A stretch of DNA of 64,000 nucleotides. It comes from Phytoseiulus persimilis. Lineage: Eukaryota > Arthropoda > Arachnida > Mesostigmata > Phytoseiidae. The stretch covers positions 10,478,001 to 10,542,000 of the forward strand of contig CM075103.1 in the NCBI GenBank assembly GCA_037576195.1, written 5' to 3'. Positions within the stretch are counted from its first letter, which is position 1; every line of letters starts with the position of its first letter. The notes beneath the pieces are model-generated. The model had not been told where the DNA came from. It saw only the letters and a program-made list of their open reading frames with translations, and searched no databases. A program made the translations under genes and the position numbers. Shown one piece after another: positions 35,783 through 45,758 of this stretch.

Positions 35783-38700
35783 TCAACGATTTTTTCTCTG
35801 GCAATCCTCGACGAGCCGCCGTAAAACTTCCTGTTCCGTCTTGGGGATCTCGAGTTTGAGGGAAAATAGACTTTTTGGGTTACACAACCCCAGCGCCAGG
35901 ATGGCCATCGACCTGAGGTCCGGTCGAAATGATTCGTGAACAGAGGCCCCGGCAATGCTGCGAAGATACGCTGCTACCAAGAAAGGTCCGACGGTTTCTA
36001 TCGACCTCGTGTGGTCCTTCCTTTTCTGGCGATTCAGGACGAGGAGGAGTCTGGGAAGAGCATACACTGTTTGAAAAAACAGATTCTCCGCATACAGAGC
36101 TTGTTCCAAGAATAGAGACCCATCCTAACCTGTTAACGCTGTCGATCACTTTGACGATAACAGCCAATTCCGTGACGTTTTCTTCAGCGCAATGTCCATC
36201 GCATCTCCTCACTACAGCCTCGATGAGTTTCCCTGTATTTCCGAGGAGGATGGGTGCGCTCCCATTTGTGTAGTTCGGTTTGAAAGCGAATGCACGACAG
36301 TATATCTCCGCAGTGAGGCTCATGATTGTGCACCACTGGTCAACTGGAATTCAAACCATGACTGAATTCTTTCCGATTCAACAGGGATTTAGTCCCCTAA
36401 AATTAACCCTCGGGTTTTTCAAGGACTCGAAGAATGGGTAAATTGGAACAGTATCCGGAGAGGGGAACAACGGTCGAGATAGGTTGGCAGGCTCAATCTG
36501 AGCCACCCTGAATTCTGATGGAGCGATGATTCGGCGGAATTCGCGATGGCTGCCTACCTGGTAGGTTGCCGAGGCGTCCCCAAGGAATGCTTCCGAATGC
36601 TGCCTGAATGGTGTGGCTCAGTTCTGGGCTTGCATGCTTCCTCGCGATGGCGTCGAGGATCAAGCAACACAAGTCTATTCGGAAAGGAGCGTACAGAGTT
36701 TGTACGGCTATGAGACGATGAATCTGAAGAGGAAGAAGTTTCAGCGGAGCTCGTCGGAAGAAATACAGATCATGGATGATGGAGTATCACCAACGAATCG
36801 GATCTTCGTGTAACATCCTGAAGGGTCGAGAATTCTCACCTGGACGACCAGCTTGATGAGGTTCGGCTTGCTGAGATGTTTCACCAAGGCTGAAGAAACT
36901 CTCAGGAAACGTTCAGAAATAACTTCTCTGTCGGGAACGGGAGCCGATGGCTGGTCCACTGCATCTCCCCAACTCAAATTGGACAAGGGTACGGTGTGCG
37001 GTGAACCCATAGTATCCCAAGTCTGTTCGAGTATCGGCCAGAGCTGCAACCATATTCTCCAGGGTGAGTTCAAACTTTTGTGCGGAGTACAGTTCACGGA
37101 CCGGAGGGAACACACAACACTCAAGAAAGCCTGCTCGAGACTTCACGTAAACGCTTACCTTCTCCGCGAGTCGGTAATGCATCTGTCGATCAAGCTCGTC
37201 CAAGAAATCGTCACCCACAACGAGAATGGCGCGTAGAGCGAGGAAACAATTCATCGAATCTTCGAAGTCCGCCCTTTTCAAAAAAAGCTGGAACGCGGCT
37301 GGCTGTGGTTCCGAGTGCCGCACCGATTCTTCCGCTGACTCGACAGCAGCGCGGAAACACTTGAGTTTTGAGGCTTCTGCTATTCCGAAAACCTCGGCGT
37401 ACTTGTTGGTCACGAAAACCCCATTCTCAAGTTCGAGAGCTTTCCTCTTCAGAAATTTATAGACTAGTCTGCGGCACTCGGTTTCGATTCGACGAACTTC
37501 CTCCGGGGGAATTTTCTTCGAGTGAACGCGCGTAATCGTCTCAACTAGGCAGAGCATAGTGCAAAGCCAAGCCTCATTCCCCGATGGTACTTGAGCGATC
37601 ATAGACTCGAAGGGGCGCACCGAGTCCGCCGTCTTGGCGGTGACGTAAAGATTGTATCTGATGAGGTCGACAGCTTCTTTCACTGCGACTCTGCTCGTTT
37701 CCAAGCGCGGATCGATGCTGAGCACTCGTCCCAGGCAAAGAGTCGCCAATCCACAGATTGGAACTGAGACCTCAGAGCCTTCGTGGTAAGCGTCGTCTTT
37801 CATCTTCACGGCGGAGCTCCAATCCGTCAGATTTCGGAAACAGGTGGAGAAGAATTCCTCCGTGGGATCTCTTTTGATCACAGCGAAAGAAACGAAAATA
37901 CCAAGGAACATCAGACGTACTGGCGCTGGGAGCGACCGGACCGGGACAAAGTCAAGCATCTCGTTGGCCTTCCGAGCGACGGAATGAGAGAGAATGCCCT
38001 GTTCGAGTCCCACAAGTAGGCTCGTCAGCTCAGCCAATTTCACGGGATTCACGAGGTCATCCATGTCGAAAACCCCTTCGAATCCTCGGTGGAACTTCAC
38101 CAGCTCAGCCACGAGATCTTCCGCAATGAGCTTAACGAACGATAATACCTGACGTGGGCAATCCCGGAAAACCTGGCTTCGAAGGTACGTGCACAGGTTC
38201 GTGTTCCCGGTTCCGTCTAGATCCCGTATCGCCTTGTAAACCAAACTGACGAAAACATCGAGCTGTTTCTTCGATGCCGACTCCACCACTTGTCGATTGT
38301 TTATGAATAACACTGCCCAATTCACCGACTCGAAGTGCTCGCACACGTACAGGAGACACCGATTCGCGTCTTCTCTTGGTTTTTCAGAGAACTTGGCGCG
38401 ATAGCAGGAGAGGTCCAACTTCAACCGCTTGTTCTTCTTGAGGGCCCTGTTGTCCGCTTCGAACCGTCGTACGAGATCGTTTTGGCGGATGGAAGCTTCT
38501 TCGAAAGCATGGTGGAACGCGTTCTGGAGGTAACAACGACGGGCAAAAGTGGCCTTGATGAAATTTTGTGAGACCCTGAAGAAATATGATCTAATTTCTT
38601 TCGTTTTCTCGGGCAGGGCATCCATGACATCTTGAAGTACTTCCGTCAGCGTCATGGTGCTGCAAATCGCAGAGTCCATCGCATCGTGTTGCTCTTGAGT

Positions 38701-40736
38701 CAACTGTACCATCGGCACCAGAGGACAGTGCTGAATGAATTCCGCGAAAATTTTGAGAGTGAAAAGCTGAGGCATGTCGCTGAGTTCTTCGGGGCTGTCG
38801 CTCCACTTGGCGATCACTTGTTGGAAATACCTCACGTAGTTCGACCATATAGTCACGACATCATCAGATCCCAATTTGGCCAGACTCCTTCGCATACCTC
38901 GCAGAACTTCGTCCGAGAGCCTAGGCTCCTTCCTCGGATTCTCGAGGTAATCATTGATAGCGCCAGGGAATTTGCAGTAGAAGTCTGCTGGCCTGTGCAT
39001 TCTGTCGTAGAGATCAATGAGGTACAAAATCAACGTGTCCTGAGCTCTCAAATCCTCGGCTTCGCAGTTGAACCAGGCGTTCTGGAGGATCATACGAAGC
39101 TTTGCAGTGATTATGGAGGGTGATATAGCTCCCAGGTGCATCAAGGCGTTGAACCAGGTCGTGGTCCCTTTGACCTTGTGTTTCAGGATGTACGTCGTAA
39201 TGTCTTCGAAGATCAGCTTCCCGTTGAAACGCTTCTCGGTCTTGACGAGCACCGAGGGATGATGCAAGTTTGAAGCGACGTAAATTTCCAGAAGCTTCGT
39301 CATGTGCAAAAGACGTTCTTCTTCGCTGAGCTCGGATTGCTGGGAAAGTCACATAGAGTCAGATAAACACTTCATCTCTGCTGGAGTTTGGTGGCGCTTA
39401 CGATGGGAGCAATTCAATGGAGGGTTTGCTTCTCGTCTCGTCCCTCTTCTCAACTCACCGGGTATTGCAACAATGATGGTGTAGCCATGCACTTTATGGG
39501 AACACCCAGGGCTTGCAACAGGTGGACGATGAGTCTTAGAATTCCACGATAGTCCGGTTCGTTCTTTATCCGAAGCGCAAAGGCTTCAAGCACGGCCCAC
39601 AGGAAAGAGTAGCTGCAATCCGACGCGATCAGGTGAGATTGGTTCACATCCGACTTTCGGAAACGTGGATCCACCTGGACTCCAGATCACTCAGGGATCC
39701 TATCCACGAGTTCGAGTTATTCTCGCTCCGTTAATCAATCGACTGGAGGACTCCGAACGGGAGTGCTTACGTACCCTGTGAAGGCTCCATGCTCAATCGA
39801 GTATCGCTTGACAAGAGAAACGATCTCGAAATCGAAGAGATAGGGGAAGTCTGTGCGAGCTGCGTCAGTTTTCACCGTGATGTCGGCCAGCTTCTTCAGG
39901 ACCGACGTCAATTTGGTACCGCCGAAAAACGCGTCGCCGATAGAACGGCTCAGCGTGGTAACTTGTGGCGACGTCACGTCGAACCTGAGATCGCTAGAGG
40001 TGAGATATGGTTCAGGGCAGCGAGGGTTGGAAAAGTCAGAATGATCATAGAAAAACGTAGCAGAATTTTGAATTGCACTCACCCCGACACTTCGATTGCA
40101 TAGATGACGGCATTAATCCAGAAATTCGCAATTTTCCTGCACTGAGACGGCGGTTGAGACTGGGGTGTCCGGACAAAATGATCGACAATCGTGTTCTGTA
40201 GTTCGCTGACCAAATCAATGAACTGCGAGGATCTCGGAGAATTCTTGTAGAGCTCTTCGAGACAGTCGAGCTGAAAATTTCGGTGGAACGAGGCCGATTC
40301 TTAAGGATTCCCAGAACTTCACCACGGAAGCCCATCCGTTCATGATACTCACAACGATGCCGGGGCCTTCACTGGAATTTACTGCGTCCATGTAGTGAGC
40401 GACGAAGAACTGCATTCCGAGGAGAACTTCGTCCGAGTCTCCGTCGTCAAGGTCATGTTGGTCTCGCAACAATCCGAGAGTTGGCAGGATGCTCTGGAGG
40501 CAAGAGAGACTTTTACTCGGAGTGGGGTGATCTTGACATCAGCCGATGCAGATCACCAATGGTAACGCAGGTTTTCCAAAAATAGAGACTAGATATACCC
40601 GAGCAATTTTCGTGCAAGTAGCAGCATCGACATCTTTGCTCTCCAATGTGCCTCGAAGTTTGTAGATGAAGCTCCAAGAGTCTAATGGACAGTCGTCAAT
40701 ATTTTGTACAATGTCAAAAATAGTTTCGACTTCCAT
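35783..40736 (-). CDS. URB2: URB2/Npa2-like nucleolar ribosome-biogenesis protein
   Basis: Nine minus-strand exons fit with phase: 40736-40599, 40493-40353, 40270-40083, 39993-39771, 39674-39459, 39339-37007, 36927-36840, 36335-36130 and 36050-35783, giving 1,266 residues. The protein is a continuous helical-repeat type with no catalytic motif. The call rests on overall size and architecture and on the C-terminal exon. There, ETVGPFLVAAYLRSIAG, then a helix ending ALGLCNP, then EVLRRLVEDCQRKNR mirrors the Npa2 domain end (APYLVAEYI..., L..LC..., F..L..DY.K). URB2 works in early 60S pre-ribosome assembly in the nucleolus. The giant exon (2,333 nt) holds about 60% of the protein. The exon 6 donor (GG/GTTCAC) is weak but gives the only phase-compatible join I found. 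The gene diverges from DGCR6 across 486 bp. Another large HEAT-like protein remains possible. Confidence 0.72.
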
Positions 40737-41222
40737 CGTTGCAGACGTGTTCCGAGCCACGGAACGACGGTATATATGTGCGCTTGCGGCTAGGGAACTG
40801 GATAGCACGTAGCACAGCTGCACGTAGCGGCAGATGAAGCTATCAAGTTTCTCTCACAGATGACTCGAACCACTTCACGAACTGTGGACAGAGTATGTTA
40901 GGCATCGTGCTCCATCTCTCACGCGGTTCCTCCACTTTCCCACGCGCCGCTAGATGTTTACCAACAGGATGTCGTCTGCTTTGACAACAACAGCGCTCTG
41001 GGGCTGAAGCAAGAAGAACGAATCAACCGCGGCTAGCACCGAGATTCTTTCATTATAACTGAGCCCCGAGTTGCTGACTTGTGCTAGCCCATGCCTCAAC
41101 TGCCGAACTGGTTGAGTAGCGATTCCGGAATGGCATCGTGAAGTTATTGGGTCGAACTCGGGAACCGAAGATTCTCGAGCTTCGAAGGTTGCGGTGTCTC
41201 TGCTCTCCGTCATCAAGTCGCC
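40737..41222. promoter_or_regulatory. divergent promoter interval between URB2-like and DGCR6-like genes
   Basis: The two start codons face away from each other across 486 bp. The interval must contain both promoters and 5' untranslated regions. No TATA box is evident, as is usual for housekeeping divergent pairs. A 97-codon minus-strand open frame (40950-41243) fills much of it and overlaps DGCR6 exon 1; I treat it as chance. Confidence 0.5.
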
Positions 41223-42237
41223 ATGGCGGAGAACCCTGACCATACAGCTGGATTGAAGATAGTTTTAGAAGAGATGTGGAAAGAGATACCAAGGTAGAGC
41301 TAGACTGGGATTATTCGTTCGGCTAATATTCGAGTATTTCCACCTTATCGATAAACGATTCGATCCGGAATTCGAATGTCGACTCGATGAAGCACTGTCC
41401 TGAAGGGTGCACCGCGAACAGTTCACACGAACGATTCTACTCGTGGGAAGGAATCGAAGATCGGCAGGATGAAATTCAGGGACCATATCTGTTTCAGCGA
41501 TTTACAGAGATATCTTACGGATTCGGTGTTGGAAGAGGTTTGTGCGACCCTGCTGAATCCGCTCACGCTGCGGATCGCTAAACTTCTGCACGAAGTGCAG
41601 CTTTTAAGGGAGGAGGAATTGTACAAAAAAAGATCTGAACTTGTGAGCAATATAAAACGTGAGTTCTTCTCCGACGCCGACGATCTCGTCCGATCCTGGA
41701 CTGATCGATTGCACATTTTAAATGTTGTTTCACTACATTTCCAGAGCGCATGAGCTCGTTGAAAGAAGCGCATAAAGGACGCCGAGAACTACAAGCCAAA
41801 GCAGGGCTCAGCTTGGAAGACCTCGAGAAGGAACTGGCGGCTGAGTGGAAAATTATGGAGGTTTGTGAGAGTGCTTCCTGAGATCAAATCGGCTCTAGGG
41901 CTAGGGGTCAAGGCAGGAAAGTTGCGCAAGCTGAAGCTTCCTCTGTTCTTCAGGATGAGAGCAAGAGTGAGCTGAACCAGACAGATCTGAGCATCATCAA
42001 AGATATAGACAGCATCGTTGCTGAGCAACAAGAGGCTTTACAGGGTGTTGGAGTTCCTTTTTTCAAGGTATGTATTGTCTTCCTCCATTCTAGCAGATTG
42101 AGACGCTCTGGAAAGGTTTGTAAATGAGTATTCGATTCCAGAAAACGCAGAACGCGACGGAGTTACGGATCCAAATGACATTGATCGACATCTTGCGGAA
42201 AATCACAGAAATGCCGGAGTTTTTCCAGCCGTCATGA
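41223..42237 (+). CDS. DGCR6: DGCR6 / gonadal (gdl) family protein
   Basis: Five exons fit with phase: 41223-41293, 41468-41658, 41745-41860, 41954-42067 and 42142-42237, giving 195 residues; human DGCR6 is 220 and fly gdl about 190. The start has a strong context (GCCATGGCG). The aligned blocks follow the family in order: LEEMWKEIPR, FSDLQRYLTDSVLEEVCATL, LLREEELYKKRSEL, SLEDLEKELAAEWK, then the hallmark DIDSIVAEQQEALQGVGVPFF and TQNATELRIQMTLIDILRKI, equivalent to human VADQQSTLEKAGV...TTNPQELMLQMNLLELIRKL. Most of the protein is predicted coiled coil. Function is poorly defined in any animal. The exon 2 acceptor could instead be at 41479/41480, in the same phase, removing four residues; I kept the longer form because it better matches family spacing. 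AATAAA follows at 42346. Confidence 0.87.
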
Positions 42238-42345
42238 ATCAACTGTGAGGGAAAATTCATCGAGGGATTCTTCACGATTGAATATCCTCACTGCACCATG
42301 TTCTAGCTCACGATAGAGTCGCCGCACAATGGGGGACAGCAGCAG

Positions 42346-42351
42346 AATAAA
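42346..42351 (+). terminator. poly(A) signal of the DGCR6-like gene
   Basis: AATAAA lies 109 nt past the DGCR6 stop codon on the same strand. Confidence 0.65.
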
Positions 42352-45278
42352 TGAGAAATGATACTCGAGGATACTATGCTTGTGAAACTCCTGGTTTCCC
42401 GCTGTCAGGGTCCTCCTTCGATCACCAGAGGTTCTCATTCTGGGTTGCTCTAACCAGGGTCGTTATCAAAGAGAGGTTACGTATGGATTCACAGTAACGT
42501 AAATATTCTCACATGCTAGCCGCTCTTCAACCGGTCGCGATCAGGTTCTACGTCGAGTTTTGCGATGCTCCGGAGAGTTAGGTGATCGGTTTTCTGACAG
42601 GAATTCGGAGTCGAAATTTCCGAATGGTTCTCATCGGATTCTCTTGGGCTATCTGAACGACCGACTCCGGAAGCTCCTTTGGGTTGAGTCACTGCGGCAT
42701 CAAGAATGGTCCGGTAGCTGCCAAGAACATAAAATGAGTGTCCCTCGGCCAGAAGATATAGGGAGCTTTCAACTCCTTCGCCCGTCCTTAGGCGGCGGTG
42801 TTCTCGGATTCCTCCCGGGCTCCATTTCCCGTCCAAGTTCCTGTTATATGTAAGCTCTCCGGAGAATGGTTGTCGGCGGAATCGATCGACATGTCGTTCG
42901 TATCTCGGATCACGCTGCTCCACCGTTCGAGGTCGCGGCACTAGTCCTCCGAGTCCCTGACGAGGCTCATGTGCCAAGTTTGTTCCTGGAAAAGAAACCC
43001 TGCTTTGCTGCGGATCTCGTGATTGAATCCTCTACCTGTGAGTCGGCTAATGGCTTCTCTCAGGCCTTCCATTGCCCCTCCATGCGGGTTATATTGGAAC
43101 GCCGGACCTTCCTTGATTCCTGTGAGATGAGCTCCATGCTCTTTCCTCTTTTTGCTGTAGCTGCTGGCGTCAAATGTCCCTCGTTCAGGATTTCAGCAGT
43201 TATCTCGAGGTTATTGAGGGGCAGCCGGAGTGAGGAAAGTGTCCGAAGAACTGTCCGTCCACCTCCGGACGTCCCTTAATCATTGCGCGCCCGATCCTCA
43301 ACTAATGAGTGAGATGACGGCGGTTGATCGGCCTGGGCCTGCGAGATCTTCTCCGGCACGAGAAATGGTTGCATGAGCGAGGCGATCTTCTGATACAGCG
43401 TCGCATGATGCGTTCATGCGTATGGGTTGCGAAGAATCGCGTGAGCCAACAGCAAGACCGAGATTATGCTTCGAAACCGCGAGACCGAGATCATGGTTCG
43501 AAACCGCAAGACCGAGATTATGCCTCGGAACCGCAAGGCCAAGAATATGTTTCGAAACCGCAAATCTGGTGCGGTCAACGCGATTACAGCAGGACCGCGG
43601 TCCTGCGGTTTGGTGATGCGGTCTTTTTCGACCTCTGGTCATGCGTGCGTTTTCCAGTGTAACGTATTGCACATTGTACCCGATTTCTCCCTGAGCCACG
43701 CGGGGAGACGTGACACGGCAATCCATCGCGGCCAGCGGGACTCAGTTATCTTCCCCAACAGTTTCTACCCCGCCCTGGAGATTCCGAACGAGAAGTGCGA
43801 CCAAAATAAATCGGCAGGAGTCGTGTGGAGAAAATGACGTTTAATGTGTCACATCGTGTCCAGAATAGGTGCAAGCCTCGACGAGAATGAGCTGTTCCAA
43901 TTCTCCACTTCCAATCACCCGGCATGTTATATTATGGAAACCTAGAGTCTGGAACTGCGAAATTTCGGTCGCTGGCCTCCGCAAGGGAGGAAGTCAAGAG
44001 GGATCGATCTTCAATCGGTGTTTTTACGAATCTCTCGCCGCCGACAGCTCAATTGGCCTCTCACTTGGGGGAAAATCCTTCCGGGGTCTGCGACGGAGCC
44101 GTCGAAGCACTCGGGAGGATGTCGTCGCTTCCCGTACGCTTCCCGAAGTGCATAATCAGGTCTAATCAAGTTCGACCATGATGCCCTCACCACGTCGATT
44201 ACACATCTCAACTTTCAGGCTTCCGGATGGAGTTCTTCGCCAGTCTCTCTCGGCCCGTGGAGCCTAAAGCAAGGATCTCATGGATCCCGCGCCCATCGTG
44301 CGATAGTTCTCAAAGTCGCCTGGAATCCACCGCTGAATCGAATCTGATCTCCTACTGACTGTTCACGTCAAGTTTTTAGCAATCAAATTCGGAGATCCTT
44401 ATCGAGTTGGAGCAGTGACTGCAATTTCAGCGACATATTCATCAAGACACCTGGAGCCAACGAATTTGTCTCGAAACTTTGTCGCTGCTGATATTCCGAG
44501 GATTTTTCTGATTTTGGCTGCTCGCAAGGACGCTGGCGATAGGGTTCGCGAATTCCGGGAAAGAATGTATTCTCGGAAAATGAATTGCAGTCCCTCGAAG
44601 AATCTCATTCCTGCACAACGGGTTTCATCTTGCGATCCCTGTTAAGAAATTAATCCAATTCCCGATTGGAGCACGAACTTCTATACTGCGATCAAAAATC
44701 GAGCATTAATTCCGGAAAAGGGTCACTTGGCTCAGGATGCTTCCCGTGAATCGTGTAACCAGAGAGAGAGAGAGAGATCAGCAATGTCAGTGCGTGACGC
44801 ATGAGGACGATTCAATTATTGGAAGGCCGTTGGAGGACGGCAACGAGCCGATCCGACGCGCGCCGGCTGACGGTTCTCTTCATACGTCCGAGATGGAGAT
44901 TGACGTCTCTGGAGCAGGGCAGGCAGTCCCCGAAACTTAACTTTCGAAAACAAACGGCCATTCTTTCATATTTGTACCTATACGAGCCACTAATAGTCTT
45001 TCCACGCTCCTCTTCGATGCGACTCTCAGTATTTCACAGAAAACCGTCCAGCTACTTCAAGCTCAGTCAGAGAGCATAGGACTGGAATGCTGGTAATCAC
45101 GCCTGGGTCAGAAAATGGGGTGGGGGGGGGACCTCCGACCATGCAAGTGCCCTCTGATATGCGGGAGCCCTCATGTGGGAATCTGAAATGGAAGGGCGTG
45201 CCCTTCAACCGGGAAAAATCCGAACTCCACTAGTCTTTGCGTCATTCCCACTGGAAACTTGCATTCGACATCGCATTT
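42352..45278. other. intergenic, no gene recognised
   Basis: No coding exon can be supported between the 3' ends of the convergent DGCR6-like (+) and knottin-like (-) genes. A 153-codon minus-strand open frame at 42516-42977 has no recognisable domain. The interval holds the 27-bp tandem repeat at 43452-43559 and an (AG)7-8 run at 44761-44774. Confidence 0.5.
43452..43559. repeat. 27-bp tandem repeat, four copies
   Basis: Four head-to-tail units of 27 bp (43452-43478, 43479-43505, 43506-43532, 43533-43559) share the core GAGATTATG...TCGAAACCGC. Copies differ at one to six positions, so the array is older than a fresh duplication. Because 27 is a multiple of three, open frames on both strands run through it and would code nine-residue repeats (QDRDYASKP-like on plus, HNLGLAVSK-like on minus). 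I see no independent evidence that either is translated. Confidence 0.85.
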
Positions 45279-45284
45279 TTTATT
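45279..45284 (-). terminator. poly(A) signal of the knottin-like peptide gene
   Basis: AATAAA on the minus strand (TTTATT on plus) lies 104 nt past the stop codon of the small secreted peptide gene. With the TATA element upstream it brackets a complete short transcription unit. Confidence 0.65.
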
Positions 45285-45387
45285 GTCAAACCATTATTAC
45301 CAGCCGCTGCGCGTGGACGCTCCCTAGCGAGTTGAAAATTCAAGGGATGTGTTGTGAATCTTCGCTCGTCAGCATACTTCGATCTAC

Positions 45388-45666
45388 TCACTGTTTATAA
45401 TAACATCGCCCCTCCGCCCATGTGGGATCGTTCTTGTGACATTGCAGGCCGTCGCAGCAGTTTCCCTGAGTACCGCTCGTCCCACGGCATGCGAGGTCTG
45501 TGGGCACGGAACCATTTGAGAAAAGCATTCAGAAGTCATCCTCAACGAAGTCTCGCGCAAGCTCGAGGGGTATTCACTCACCGTGCTTCTGACACGCATC
45601 GGCCTGTTGAACAGTGGAAGCGGCCACCAGCAGGAGGAGTAAGCAAAACACGAAAGTGACCTTCAT
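45388..45666 (-). CDS. small secreted cysteine-rich peptide, inhibitor-cystine-knot (knottin) type
   Basis: Two minus-strand exons (45666-45582 and 45497-45388) join across an 84-nt intron with GTGAGT donor and CCCACAG acceptor, giving 64 residues. The first about 22-24 residues form a textbook signal peptide: MK start, a hydrophobic core rich in Leu/Val, and a small-residue cleavage region. The mature part of about 40 residues has six cysteines spaced C-X6-C-X9-C-C-X4-C-X11-C, the pattern of the inhibitor cystine knot. Such peptides occur in arthropods as venom or salivary toxins, antimicrobial peptides and endogenous signalling knottins. The sequence alone does not say which this is, and a toxin role should not be assumed. 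The gene has a TATTTAAG box 85 nt upstream of the ATG and AATAAA 104 nt past the stop, so it looks like an intact, strongly promoted single gene. Confidence 0.82.
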
Positions 45667-45750
45667 GGTTCGGGTTGAAGGTTGCAGTTCCCTTGGGTGA
45701 CTCAGCTGGATGCTGGATTAAATGCAGCGTGGATTCCAGACACAGAGGCG

Positions 45751-45758
45751 CTTAAATA
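45751..45758 (-). promoter_or_regulatory. TATA box of the knottin-like peptide gene
   Basis: TATTTAAG on the minus strand lies 85-92 nt upstream of the start codon, placing transcription start about 55-60 nt before the ATG. The larger genes in the window lack an obvious TATA element, so this fits a regulated or tissue-restricted secreted product. Confidence 0.6.

Noticed and set aside
40950..41243. 97-codon minus-strand frame between URB2 and DGCR6
   Set aside because: It overlaps DGCR6 exon 1 on the other strand and sits in the divergent promoter interval; no family match.
42516..42977. 153-codon minus-strand open frame past DGCR6
   Set aside because: No domain, no poly(A) or splice context, and a low-complexity charged composition typical of a chance frame.
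43490..43515. tRNA B-box-like GGTTCGAAACC
   Set aside because: It is part of the 27-bp tandem repeat, and no A box or cloverleaf can be folded around it.
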